64,000 bases of DNA, taken from Thalassia testudinum (taxonomy: Eukaryota > Streptophyta > Magnoliopsida > Alismatales > Hydrocharitaceae). Shown piece by piece: positions 11,570-22,128 of the stretch. The first letter of the stretch is position 1, and each line of letters begins with the position of its first letter. The stretch is from assembly GCA_037157565.1 (NCBI GenBank), contig JAZHRO010000026.1:33222501-33286500 (forward strand), in the 5' to 3' direction. The notes under the pieces were generated by a model. The model worked only from the letters and a program-made list of their open reading frames with translations. It was not told the origin of the DNA and did no database searches. Made by a program: the position numbers and the translations under genes.

Positions 11570-12760
11570 ATCATTTTATCAGCACTATGAAATTCTTGTA
11601 AATTCTATTTCTCCTCTTATATATACATAAAAAAAAAATTGAATTAGGAAGGAATACTTGGACATTAGGACTTTTCAATCTTAGGAAATATTACATTAGG
11701 ATCTGAACACAAAGACCCTTCAGGTCTTTGGGCTTAATCAGCTCGGGTATCCACTAAAATGTGGATTTGTTTTTCAAGTCCTCGCCATCTTGAATTCTAT
11801 TGTAATTTGATTAAATAAGTTTGGGTGATAAGTACACGACTTATCAACCCGCCCTCTGATTTGAGGGAACTTTAAGTCTAAAGCATCGAGACACTATCTT
11901 TTCATTGACTTGTTGATTGACGATTTTAACGGAAATTGGGTAGCTAATGAACCTTCTAGGGTGATATGGCTGGCAAGTTATCGTGGGTAACAACCCATGG
12001 GTAGGTTGTCCAAAGCCTAGTCACTGGACCATTCTCTTCTTACTACCTTTAGGTAAATCTTAGACCAGGGAAGCCACCTACTTAAAAAAGAAAAAAAAGA
12101 AAAAAAAGAAAAGGAGAAAAGAAAGAAAAAAAAGAGAGAAAACAAAAGAACTAAGCCACACTTCGCCGCACGAGTATGGCTAGCAAGTTGTCGGTGGTAA
12201 CAGCTCATTGACCGGTTGTCCAGAACCCAGCTCAAGAAATGCACTAAAAATTTCCAAAACACTTAAAAAGAAGCGGAGAAGTAAAATAAACCAGGGAGAT
12301 ATACATTGGATTCACCCTGTGTTGACCCCATAAAAATTAAAGTAAAGAGAAAGCTACCGGTCGTAAAGATACACTTTTAGGCAGAACTCCCTTTTTAAGG
12401 TCACCTAGAGGCATAGAAACTAGAAGTCCGTTCTAATTGCCGATCAATGAGTCTATCACATTCACCATAAGATGCTTAGAACTTAGGGTTCTCATCAAAT
12501 CTTGGGTGGGTTGAATAGTCATAGAAAGACACTCTTTAACCCTAAACTCAAAAATAAAAAAAATTAGAAAAGAAGAAAAAGAGAAAAAGAAAATTTTCTT
12601 TGAATAAGGCGAGGGCTTGTGGCACTTTGCATTTTGGCAGATATCCGGGCGCTGTTGTGTCTTTGAAAGTCTAGATCTTGAGTAAAAGAATTTCTTAATG
12701 TTGAAAATAACTTATGCCCAAGTAATCCAACCTAATTCTTTTATAAAAAGCATGTTGTTT
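11570..12760 (+). other. Ath1 3' non-coding region
   Basis: No coding frame. Holds two copies of a roughly 60-base stem-loop repeat (11966-12027 and 12176-12233), a purine-rich run (12083-12150) and a stretch at 12240-12560 that is recognisably related to the same region of NA2 (minus strand, about 31800-32120). Confidence 0.6.
11966..12233 (+). repeat. Duplicated stem-loop repeat in Ath1 3' region
   Basis: Two copies (11966-12027 and 12176-12233) of a motif starting ATGGCTRGCAAGTTRTCG and ending GGTTGTCCARAGCC or close to it. The NA2 copies close with TGGCTGG/CCAGCCA arms. In Ath1 the arms are partly decayed. Function unknown. Confidence 0.6.
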
Positions 12761-12795
12761 TTGCTATAGACTAGCAAAAGATAGGCATGAAGGTG
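12761..12795 (+). other. 3' polypurine tract of Ath1 with hairpin (module 2)
   Basis: Inverted repeat TTGCTA-TAGAC-TAGCAA (12761-12777), then AGATAGGCATGAAGGTG directly before the LTR. This would be the primer for plus-strand synthesis. Confidence 0.7.
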
Positions 12796-14373
12796 TGATG
12801 TACATACATTTGATCAACCTAAAATGTCTATTAATGCATGTTCTTAGTGTCACATTAGCATCATATATTGTAAATAGTGCATAACATGCATAATCATGCA
12901 TTTAGATCAAGTTGTATAAATTGTATAGTAATTATCTCCTTTTTATGGTCAGGGACAGGGTGACTTTTTATCGGGGCCTCAGATCGAAGATCCAACAGTA
13001 CAGATCTGATCAGGGCGACGATTGGAGTTCAACGACTCCAAGATCACCCTAATCGGACATCCGTAGCATCAGATAGAGATCGAGGAACCCTAAAGATCAA
13101 GGGCCAAGATGGTATTAATCCACACCTCAGACGACAAATCCAACTACACAGATGGATTCAAATCGACGATCGCAGCCTAACGGTGTGAAAATCGATCCAA
13201 TCCGACATCCGTGGCACCATCTACAATTCTCAGAAGATGGATGGCCAAGATGGCACCACGTGGCGCCATCTCAGCCGCCCAATCGGCCCCAAGGACCCAC
13301 CTCATCCTTTCCTCTTCTTCTAATTGATGCTTCTCCGTCATTGGATGCTCATCCAACGGCTACAGACCTACGCGCTCAAAACATCCGCGCGACACAAAGC
13401 CGTCCGCAGCGCATTGATCAAGCACCTTCGCGAGAAGAGGTCACGCGTTCGAGCCGTGGCACCTCAAATTGAAGAGCGGACGAGCGAGCAGAGCCGTGCG
13501 ATGAAGTTTGTGCAGCACTGAGCGAGCAATAGCACCCACGCGCGATCAGACGTGTAGCGCTGACGTGTGATCGCACGCAGGCACACGGCGCAAGCGTAGG
13601 TGGTTTTAAGTTTTCTAATCTCTTGATCAGATGGTTGTAAGCGTGCGGACGTGTGCGTGCATTGAAGGACGTGGAGGTGAGGAGGCGCACGGTGCTCACA
13701 CGAAGGCCACGTTTAGGCCTTTAGTGACGGATTTATCCGTCACTAAAGGTCCCATATTAATGATTTTCAAATTAAAATGTCTAAAATGCCCCCACTCCTT
13801 GCAACTATAAAATGAGACCCCCTCGATACGAATTTCTCATCCCTTCCTTCTCTTTTCTCCCTCTCCAAATCTCAAGAGAAGCTTGTCCCACACCCGGGAT
13901 GCTCCTTAAGAGATAAAATCAATTTTTCGCCCCCATTCCGGAAGCAGATCCCGCGACAACTACAATGTGCTGCCTCGTTCATGTTCCTCCTGCTTCGACC
14001 TCCTTATTCCTGATCCGTTCCTCGTCTTCCAGGCATTGTCTTGTCCTGCTTGTCCTCCAAGCGATCGTCGAGGAGGATAACTTCTCTCTCCCATTCCTTT
14101 TTCTTGCTTTCTAGGGTAGAATTTTCTTGCTTTCTAGTGTAATTTCTTGCTTTCTTAGTTGTACATACATTTCTCAACTTCAAGTGAATTGATTGTAATT
14201 ACTTCGCTCTTTAAACAAAAACAAAAAATATATATATATAATTGTGAATTTTGATCAACGTAGCCTCCCTGAGTTCAATCTGGGATTTTTATTCCGGTAT
14301 AAATTTTATTTGTTGAACCAGAGTTCTTCGCCATTCAAACAACAACGACAAGTTTTCAAGATCAAATTCTGGT
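12796..14373 (+). repeat. 3' LTR of Ath1, truncated at its end
   Basis: Begins TGATGTACATAC directly after the polypurine tract. It matches the 5' remnant from about 13775 on. It breaks off after GATCAAATTCTG: the last roughly 25 bases of the 5' copy (through GTTCAACA) are missing and Ath2 LTR sequence follows. Confidence 0.8.
13718..13812 (+). promoter_or_regulatory. Perfect palindrome and TATA box in Ath1 LTR
   Basis: A 15-base inverted repeat with a 2-base loop: CCTTTAGTGACGGAT (13718-13732) and its complement (13735-13749). CTATAAAA follows at 13805-13812. A similar TTTAGCGAC palindrome lies upstream of the TATA box in the NA2 LTR. Confidence 0.65.
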
Positions 14374-16223
14374 GACTTTCCGAGCTTGGGAAGCTTGCTT
14401 CCCAAGCCCTATCCGCCCTTCGGAGCCCTATTTAAAGAAGCCAAGATCTCCCCGACTTCTTCACGCTCGAATTCGGCAGCGAATTCCTTCAATTCTTCTA
14501 TTCCCCTCATAGTCGAGGGCTCCTCGACGTCTGGCGACCTTCCCTACTTCTCGTCGTTCGAATGCCATACCTACGATAGATTTCTCCTCCCTGCCTTCGT
14601 CTGCGTCTCACCATACCAGCAGGCGCCACCTCCTCCATCATCCTCGCGGTTCCCACCTCACTGGAGCCGCCTTCGTCTTCGACGTCGGCCACACCAAACC
14701 TGATGCCTTCGCTGCCCCCTTTCGTCCATTGACTCCCCAGCTATGTTCCCTCTCACCTCTACTTTATTTCCGCATTTACTCCACTTCAAACCAACCGCTT
14801 CCGCCTCTCGCACCTCCATCTCTTCCATCTCCGACCACCACCTCTGGCGAGGCCATCCCACCTCCACAGGTCGCCAAAACCCTCGCCGACAAGCCCACAA
14901 CCTCCGCCACACTTCACTGATCACTTCCCTCTATTCACTCACTTTGCCACTCGCCCAAATCACCCCCCGAACACTCCCACTCACTCGCACACAGTGTGAC
15001 CTAGGTACGCACCCACAGGCACCCACACGCCATGCCACCACCCTAGCACATTCGCCGTGCTCCGACGATCCTCCTTGAGCGATTTGACGTGGCCGAAAGG
15101 CTGTTATGTTATTTTCAGGTTTAGGCCCCATCTACCATTGGCGAGCAAGCTTGAAGCTGCTCTAGGTGTTGCCAAGCCCAAGATGAACTCCCAGGCTATG
15201 CGGAATTACCTCATGCACACCCAGGCCTTCAATTGAAGTCGTGTGCCTCCGCAGCTGCTGCAATTGGAAGCATCATCCCTGCTGCAGGCACGCGAGAAGA
15301 TGGGGCACAGATAGTCTCACCTAGGAAACAAAGAGGCGTCCGCACCTGAATAAATTGCAAAATTGTTGTAAGTTGTTTGCCTCAGTACCACGGGGTGAGG
15401 TCCCACTCACCCATACCCGATCTCCTCCGTGACACCTCACCCGTGGACCTGGCTGACCCGACCCGACCTACACTCCTCGCCCACCACCACACATAGGTGG
15501 GCCTGGACCCGAGTACGCATCCGACCCGATTACTCGAATACCTATGTGGCTCTAGGAGAGCAGATCCTAAGAGAGAAAGAGAGGACTGTTGTGCGGGTAG
15601 GGGGAGGGTTTTGCTACAGGAATCTTTGGCCGACACTTAGCAGATTCTGAAGAAGAGGAGGAGGCCAGGGTTAAAGGTAGAAGGAAGAAGAAGAAGAAGA
15701 AGAGGAAGCTAGAAGCTGAAGAAGAGAAGGCTTCCAAAGGCAAAGGAAGAAGAAACGACCAAAGATAAAAGCTGAAGAAGAAGAGAGGAAGAAAAGTACA
15801 CTGACAGAGAAAGCAAAGGCCAGAGCAGAAGCTGAAGAGAAGAAGAAGAGAATAGCTGAATCAAAGAAAGAAGAAAAGAAGACAAGGAAGAATCGAACAC
15901 TTTAAGTCGTTTGATTTCATAATCAGACGACAGATCATTACTTTCATTTCATTGCAAATGCATTGAGTTATTTGGTGATATTGTAGGAGTATTTGGTGAT
16001 CTACATCACCATTTTACTCCCATATTTTTGCACATTACTATTGCTATTATTGCAATTTCTTTCAGTTTGAATTGTGATCTTGATTTCTAAATACCAATTT
16101 GCTCGCAGTGTTCGACCTTGGATTTATTCGAGTAATAAAAATTATATCTGTTTTCAAAGCGATTTTGACTATACTGCAACGCGATTATTTTAAACCTTAC
16201 GATCTTGCTTTGCGACTCAAACA
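14374..16223 (+). repeat. 5' LTR of Ath2, first ~880 bases missing
   Basis: Corresponds to about 41958-43785 of the 3' copy: TATA-like CTATTTAAAG (14428-14437), Ser/Pro-codon-rich and CA-rich stretch, a GAA/AAG purine run (15645-15895), a U5 block at about 16103, end CTCAAACA at 16223. The upstream part of U3 is absent at the junction with Ath1. Several short open frames here are by-products of base composition. Confidence 0.8.
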
Positions 16224-16226
16224 TTT

Positions 16227-16250
16227 TGGCGTCGTTACCGGGGAGTAACG
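16227..16250 (+). other. Primer binding site of Ath2 with compensated hairpin
   Basis: TGGCGTCGTTACCGGGG (16227-16243), tRNA-Asp type. Hairpin arms CGTTAC (16233-16238) and GTAACG (16245-16250) flank CGGGGA. Compared with NA2 a G-C pair has become A-T on both arms. Confidence 0.75.
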
Positions 16251-17327
16251 GGCAATTTAAAACTCTTGATTACAATTTATGATACAAATTCTAATTTGCT
16301 ATATCTCATTTGTTGTGTCTATTTCAGGGAATGAAACATTAAAGAAAGTCAGCCGCACATCAAGCACACCAGGGGCAGGTAAAATTTGATTACTCTCTCT
16401 CTTAAGCCCTCATTTTGAAAAGGTTGAAAAGGATAAAATCAATTAGAGCTACTTGCTTTACATTCTTAGATAATTCATGAAGTTGCCTAATTTGATTTCA
16501 ACAACAAAACCTGATCTGTGCACCCACTTAAGGTAACTAGGGCTATCACATTCCTATTTGAGCGCTGGATATCACATTTGGCAAACTAAATTGGATCAAA
16601 ATTAGAGCCAATTATGGATTCCAAGTTAGGGTTTTAGAGACACACATAAGCAAGAATCAACTTTCCAAAATGACGTGTGCCTAAGCCTTGGTTGAATTGA
16701 TCTATTCAAGCAAACCCTAAAAGTTAGGCTCTTAATCTCACTTGAATCCGAAAAGAGGGACCTAAAACTTCTCAAAGGACAATTAGGTGAAGTTTACCCA
16801 CCTTGTTGGGTCAACCAATCTAGAAATTAGGTCACTCTTGCACTCAATACATCCTAAAGTTCAAGTGAAATCCTAAGCACCCTTGCTCTTAATTAAAATT
16901 GGTAGACTTAAGAGGTCAAGTCCCCATTCTGTTATACCTGGAACATCAGTGACAAGAGAGGTCGGGTGGGGGAAACCCTGTAACCTGTGGGGGTGCTCTA
17001 CTGTGTAGGGGTCTTCACGGGACTCTCCTTCTTTGGCTGCCTAGGTAATTCTCAGGTGGATAGCTTTCTGACTAAGGGGTATCATCCGCTTCGAACCTCT
17101 ATAGTCATCCAAAATTTTTGGGTGCCTTGATTGGGTCCATCACATTCTATTCTCATCCAAACCATCGGTGCATGTTTGGTAGGAGGTCCTTAAGACCATC
17201 CTTGAGGCCTCCTCTAGTTATTCACTCCCGTGAAGGCCAGACCTCGACTTCCGTGTTTGTGCAGCAACCCCATCACATAAACATCTCTTCTAATTCATCT
17301 GAACCAAATTCTCCTTCATCCATCATC
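16251..17327 (+). other. Ath2 untranslated leader
   Basis: No sustained coding frame. The stretch GGTCGGGTGGGGGAAACCC (about 16960) and the following 150 bases recur in the Ath3 leader (about 44809), showing the relationship of the two elements. Confidence 0.6.
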
Positions 17328-18543
17328 ATGGCACAACCTGCAGAAGAAGAAAATAACCTTGAGAACCAACTTCAGCACCTTAATGATTTGTTCCAAGCCT
17401 TTGTGAATCCACCACAGCGTCCTATGATGTGAGATCATTACAATCCCGCTATGGTAGCGATCGAACCTCGAGTCCAAATCCCAGTTGGAGGTCCTGATAC
17501 TGAACTCAAGCCCAACATGATTCATGCTATTCCAAAATTTCATGGGCTCAATTTCGAGGATCCTTTCCAGCACATCAAACAACTCAAGCATCTGGCCCAG
17601 ACCTTCGGGTCAAATGTCCAAAATCGAGATATCCTTCTCATGAAAATGTTCTCCTTCTCTCTCATGGACAAGGCAGCTCACTAATATCAGACTCAAACAC
17701 ATCCAATTAACACATGGGTTGAACTACAATCCGAGTTTCTTAAAAAGTTCTTCCCAGTTGGCCAGACGAATGCTGTACGACACCAGATCACACACTTCAC
17801 ACAGCAGCTTGGAGAACCACTTCACGAAGCATGGAATCGTTTCCTAGATCTCTTGTAGAAGTATCCCCATCACGGAGTTTCTAAATGGGAACAAGTCCAG
17901 TCTTTTTACCAGGGACTCCATGAAGATATCCGTTTATTCGTCAATGCAACTTGCGGAGGAAATATCATGGGTCAACACGAAGACACTGTGTGGGAGATTC
18001 TCAAGAATATGTGTGAAAACTCCATCAATAATGACTCCATGGGTTTATTCGACCGGACAAATGCCCGTGCATCAACGAATCCAAGGGGGCACAAGAGATG
18101 CAGGGCCTGTCCTCCTCTATCGACTTGGAATTGATGGCCAGTCATTTAGACATGGTCTTTATTATAGAGAAGAAGGTGGATGAGCTAACTCAACATCTGT
18201 AGCGAGCCACCTTTGCGTAAAACTCGTTCGCAAAACCACCCACTGGGAGTGAAGCTGTGCATAACATCTACCACAGATCTTCTCAAGGGATGGACCCGTA
18301 TCCACCCTCATCTGACTCTAGGGCCGGAGGAAACTCCGATCCAACCTACTCTTGTTGTGGGAACTCTGAACCCTCATACTTTGACTTTTCTGAGGTTCCT
18401 CAAACCTATGAGGACCTCAACGCCATCCAAATGACCCATTCTCTAATACCTATAACCCTGGATGGTGAAATCATCTTAATTTCCTATGGGCGGGAAACAA
18501 TCAGAATCAGAGACGACCATATCAACCTTGTCCACAAGCTCCT
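17328..18543 (+). pseudogene. Ath2 gag, N-terminal part
   Basis: ATG at 17328 (MAQPAEEENNLENQLQHL). The gag core follows in the same frame: ELKPNMIHAIPKFHGL, DPFQHIKQLKHL, FLKKFFPVGQT, then EAWNRFLDLL and GLHEDIRLFVNATCGGN (to about 17975). Stops at 17430, 17682 and about 17856 and a later frameshift break it. The tail (18257-18543, with SFDSRAG/SEPSYFDF-like Pro/Ser-rich sequence) is cut by NA1. The last five bases CTCCT are the target duplication. Continues at 26533. Confidence 0.8.
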
Positions 18544-20158
18544 TGATGAGTCCATTTTAATGGACTAATAGTAAGCCTAAGTAATTCTCTTTTAACAATT
18601 TAGGTTTGTTAATAACTACACTAAGTTATAGAATAATTATATGCATCATGATTTAATTCTATAACATTCTATGACTTAATGTGTAATGATTATGTTCTTT
18701 TTATTTGCAGGGAATAAAACCCAGAAAGAACAAGGGTGGGGGGATAATTTCCCCAACACATCCAGCCACGATTCTTTCCCCCCACCTCCACCGGACATTG
18801 GGGCAATCTTCTCCAATGCCCGCCGGTTGAAAACAGAAAGGGGATTTGGAAATCCCGGGATTGACGCACGCGGGGAGAGAGAGGAGGAGTTAAAGAGAAG
18901 AGGTGGAGAGAAGAACAGGGATCATCTTCCCCCTGCGGGGAACGGCTCTCTCTTCTCCACTGTGGAGAGGGCGAGCACTGTGCCACTCCTTCTCTACCTC
19001 AAGCAATGGTACCGAGCGTCTCTCCCTACCGCGCGCCTTCACCAGGCAGTTCTCCATCTCTACCGCATAGCACACACACACCGCTCCACATCTAGCCGCG
19101 CCCGCAGGTACTCCCAACCACGCGTCCACTGCATGCGCACCTCCCTGCAGAGCGCCATCACGCCGTCGCAGCCGCGCCCACAGGCGCTCTCCGCCCGCGC
19201 GCTCCACCTCCAGCCAGTGCAGCACCTCCGCTTCCTGTCTTCACGCGCTCTCTGCCTGCAGCGCACCATCCAGCGCGCCCCACCGCTCCAGCCCCCCTGC
19301 AATTCAGAACCAGCGCCTTCTCTGCAAACGCGCACCCCCCCCTTCCCACGCCATCAACCCACCCCACTGCCACAACAGGCGCTACATCTCCACCCTGCGC
19401 GCCTCCAAGCGCCACAGCAGGCGTTGCGTCTCCGTGCACAGGCACGCGCGCGCAAGCCTGCACGCCACAGTCGCTCGAACAGCCACAGCAGCAGCCGCTA
19501 TCTTGCTCCACAGGCTGGAGCTCCAGCCACTACCGCCAGCTGCCTTCGGCCACCTTCGCCGCAGCCGCTGCCACCTTCAGAAAGATCTCGACCTCGTCGT
19601 CGTCTGAAGCCCTGCATCGACCCCCGCAGATCTCTCTCTCTCTCGCGAGGAAGAGAGAGAGGAAAAGCTCTATTTTTGTTGGAATTAGAAATTACATTCA
19701 ATGCCATTGCCAGCAATTTCATTTTTTTTATTAATATTATATTCTGGCAGAATTTCATTCAAGCACTCACAGTTCTTTCTTATTGTATGGTATTAATATT
19801 GGCTAGTTTTAAGATTGATTTTGGACTTGATTTAAGTACTAATTGTCTTTAGTACACATCACATGAAAATTGCACTAATTCATCCTAAATTTATTGAGGA
19901 TTTCTGTGAGGGAAAACTGCACTTACACCCTTAACTTTTTAGGTTATTGCAAACTTACTTTCCTTCACATTTTAAGTCCAATTTGAAAAGGAATTTTGCA
20001 CCATCCAAAATAACATTAATTAATTAAGTATTGATTGCATCATTGCCTCCCTGTGGACATGACCCGCTCTTCTATGAGTGGTTATTTTCATTGTTTTTGA
20101 TTAGTCGATTTGTCCACCACTTAAATACTATAACGCTAAGCGAAAAGTCGACCAACCA
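18544..20158 (+). repeat. 5' LTR of NA1
   Basis: Begins TGATGAGTCCATTTTAATGG, ends CGACCAACCA. Its first bases form an 8-base inverted repeat (AGTCCATT, 18549-18556; AATGGACT, 18559-18566). A GC-rich block (about 19000-19640) contrasts with AT-rich flanks and gives long but meaningless open frames. The U5 block CTCCCTGTGGACATGACCC is at about 20047. Confidence 0.88.
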
Positions 20159-20161
20159 AAT

Positions 20162-20187
20162 TGGCGCTGTTGCCGGGGAGGCAACAG
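20162..20187 (+). other. Primer binding site of NA1 with compensated hairpin
   Basis: TGGCGCTGTTGCCGGGG (20162-20178), one mismatch to the tRNA-Asp complement. Arms CTGTTGCC (20167-20174) and GGCAACAG (20180-20187) enclose GGGGA. The T-A pair replaces the C-G pair of NA2. Confidence 0.8.
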
Positions 20188-21356
20188 ACGCAATCGATTT
20201 ACTTTATTGTTTTTAAATCTTTTGAGTTGCGAAATTATCTAATCATCTTTATTATTTTGCAAGGAATCTGACACGGCGACGAGGCGCAGCGAAGCGACGA
20301 CTTTGAACGTGAACAACACGCACGGCGGAGACGATCTTTTTGGTGGACCTTGACGCCACCTGGAGGACGACAATAGGAACATGTGGACCTTGATCCCACG
20401 CATTTAGGCTTACGGAGAAGCCTATTTCTGATTTAGGCAGTAGGTCTTAGTTAGATTTAGTTAGATAGACATTAGAATTTAAATTATTATTTTTTGGGCC
20501 CTTGTTGGGTATTTTTGGGAATGTGTTCCCATTTATTTAGATTATAGGATTATTTGAACTATTTGAAACTGCATTTCAGTTAGTTAGTTAGATTAGGTCT
20601 GTTTGTTATTATTAATTAATTAAAAAAAAAATCGAACTGCCTACTAGAAGCTGCATATCTATAGGACGATCATCTAGGACTGAATGAGCAGCATCTAGTT
20701 TATTTTTTTATTGCACTGCATTCATCACTACACGAAGAATGCTGGAGTAAGGTACGTCTTCTATTGAGCATTAATTACTTGTCATGCATATGCATTGAAC
20801 CTAAATCTAAGACCACAAAAGTGCGTGAATCAAATTATTTCAGTGGTCACTTTAAACAAATTAGGATTGCTAAGAGGTTGGACTTTAAAATCTATGACTG
20901 AAAATTGTGTGCAAAAGGATCCTGTTTGCGGAATTTCAAAAAAAAAAAATCAAAACACGATCGTATGCTTGCACACTTGAGACACTGTGCACCTTACACA
21001 TAAGGTCACTAGATAAATTTCTACCTCTCCTCTTTTGCACCACAAGGGAAGTTAGTCAGAAATCAACAAGCCTATCCACCAAGTTACTTCGGTTCCTCGT
21101 GTGTGGGCTCGATTCGAGACTTCCATCCCTTGCGAGTAGGTTATAGGCACCAACGAAGGTTGGCCTAGGAAGCGTAATTTTTGCAAAACTTGTTTGGCCA
21201 CCATCTAAACATATAACTCTAAGACCTACAATCTACTAAAAACAGATCCCGTTGAATTTGCGTTTGCTTTGACAATAAAACTCTCTAGGAAGTTTTCTGC
21301 TTATATTCTGAATTTTGCTAATGCCTAAGAGAGTTAAAATTGTTTTGCTTAAAGAA
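20188..21356 (+). other. NA1 leader
   Basis: About 1.2 kb, AT-rich, no sustained coding frame. I see no block shared with the other leaders. Confidence 0.5.
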
Positions 21357-22115
21357 ATGGATTATTCTTACTCCTATCATTCAGATTATCAGAGTCAATA
21401 CTTCCCATCTTTTAATCAGGATCCCATGCTCCGAGTGTATCCATCCTTTGATGGGTACATTGATAATTCATGGGATCATTCTCATTCTTACCCTGGGAGT
21501 ACTGGCTTGATAACTCCCACTTTTGAGCAGAGCCTAGGAGCAGGATTCTCCAATCCTGAAATCCCTACTTCCATGCAAACACCCAACCCTCCCACCCTTC
21601 ATGATTTTTCGTATCGAGGTTGGACCGATACCCCTAGGCAACTAGAGCCTGAAATTGACTATCCTCCCCAACTTGATAATAGTAGCCTCTCCTCTTTTAT
21701 GATAGAAATGCAAAAACAACAAAAGGAAATAATGGAATCAATGGGAGAGATGTTGAGGAATAGTCAACAATTAAATGAAGAAATAAGACAACTTAGCTAC
21801 ACGGTTCCCAATAATCCTGATCCCTGCCCATCCAATCATGATCATGAAAATAATTCTGAGGTACTTAATGACAATAGGGATCCAATTTCATGTAGCGATC
21901 ACTTAGACTCTCCTAATGAGACGCGGCCACTAGAGGAAAATAATCATAATGATTATCCCCCTGAACTATATTGGAATCAAAAGCAAGAGAAGATTATTGT
22001 TCCTATCACTTCCCCTCTTGATTATTTGGTGGAATCCCATTCTACTCTTAGTGAGCTTACTCCTGCCCTCCACTTAGGGAATCAACACCTATCATTCAAT
22101 ATCCTGAGGATTTAA
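21357..22115 (+). CDS. NA1 ORF, first part: protein of unknown function
   Basis: No family recognised. I chose the ATG at 21357 (MDYSYSYHSDYQSQYFPSF) because NA2 starts alike (MDFNAYPSYPNYPQQ); an upstream in-frame ATG exists at 21321. Visible in order: a Tyr/Ser-rich start, a Pro-rich stretch, a probable coiled coil at residues 110-150 (FMIEMQKQQKEIMESMGEML), an Asn/Asp-rich segment, and the motif PPELYWNQKQEKIIVP near residue 205. It ends at a TAA at 22113. Homologous sequence continues one frame over from about 22129, so the gene is broken by a small indel. It occupies the place where gag would be. Whether it is a gag replacement or something else is unknown. Confidence 0.65.
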   Translation: MDYSYSYHSDYQSQYFPSFNQDPMLRVYPSFDGYIDNSWDHSHSYPGSTGLITPTFEQSLGAGFSNPEIPTSMQTPNPPTLHDFSYRGWTDTPRQLEPEIDYPPQLDNSSLSSFMIEMQKQQKEIMESMGEMLRNSQQLNEEIRQLSYTVPNNPDPCPSNHDHENNSEVLNDNRDPISCSDHLDSPNETRPLEENNHNDYPPELYWNQKQEKIIVPITSPLDYLVESHSTLSELTPALHLGNQHLSFNILRI

Positions 22116-22128
22116 ATGCACCTAATGA

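Larger units (their letters stand above)
3825..14373 (+). mobile_element. Ath1: Athila-like Ty3/gypsy element, decayed, ends truncated
   Basis: Two related LTR segments (3825-4498 and 12796-14373) flank a tRNA-Asp-type primer site, a 1.3 kb leader, gag, protease, reverse transcriptase, RNase H and integrase, then a 1.2 kb 3' non-coding region. The domain order and sequence flavour (LDLxAS protease, [23 protein letters not shown]) fit the Athila/Tat branch as I know it. The 5' LTR lost its first part to the Cop1 insertion. The 3' LTR lacks its last 25-30 bases at the junction with Ath2. The gene products are inactivated by stops and at least one frameshift. Confidence 0.85.

Noticed and set aside
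12083..12150. Purine runs (also 15645-15895, 24060-24190, 43205-43460) as functional elements
   Set aside because: Simple A/G-rich composition with no structure beyond low complexity; they vary between related copies.
14386..15131. Ser/Pro-rich frames in the Ath2 LTRs (also 42030-42484)
   Set aside because: LTR sequence with CT-rich composition; frames differ between the two LTR copies.
18686..19852. A 388-codon open frame in the NA1 5' LTR (and a 342-codon one in the 3' LTR)
   Set aside because: They lie wholly in LTR sequence, the two copies are open in different arrangements, and the composition is Pro/Ser/Arg/His low complexity from GC-rich DNA. No domain is visible.
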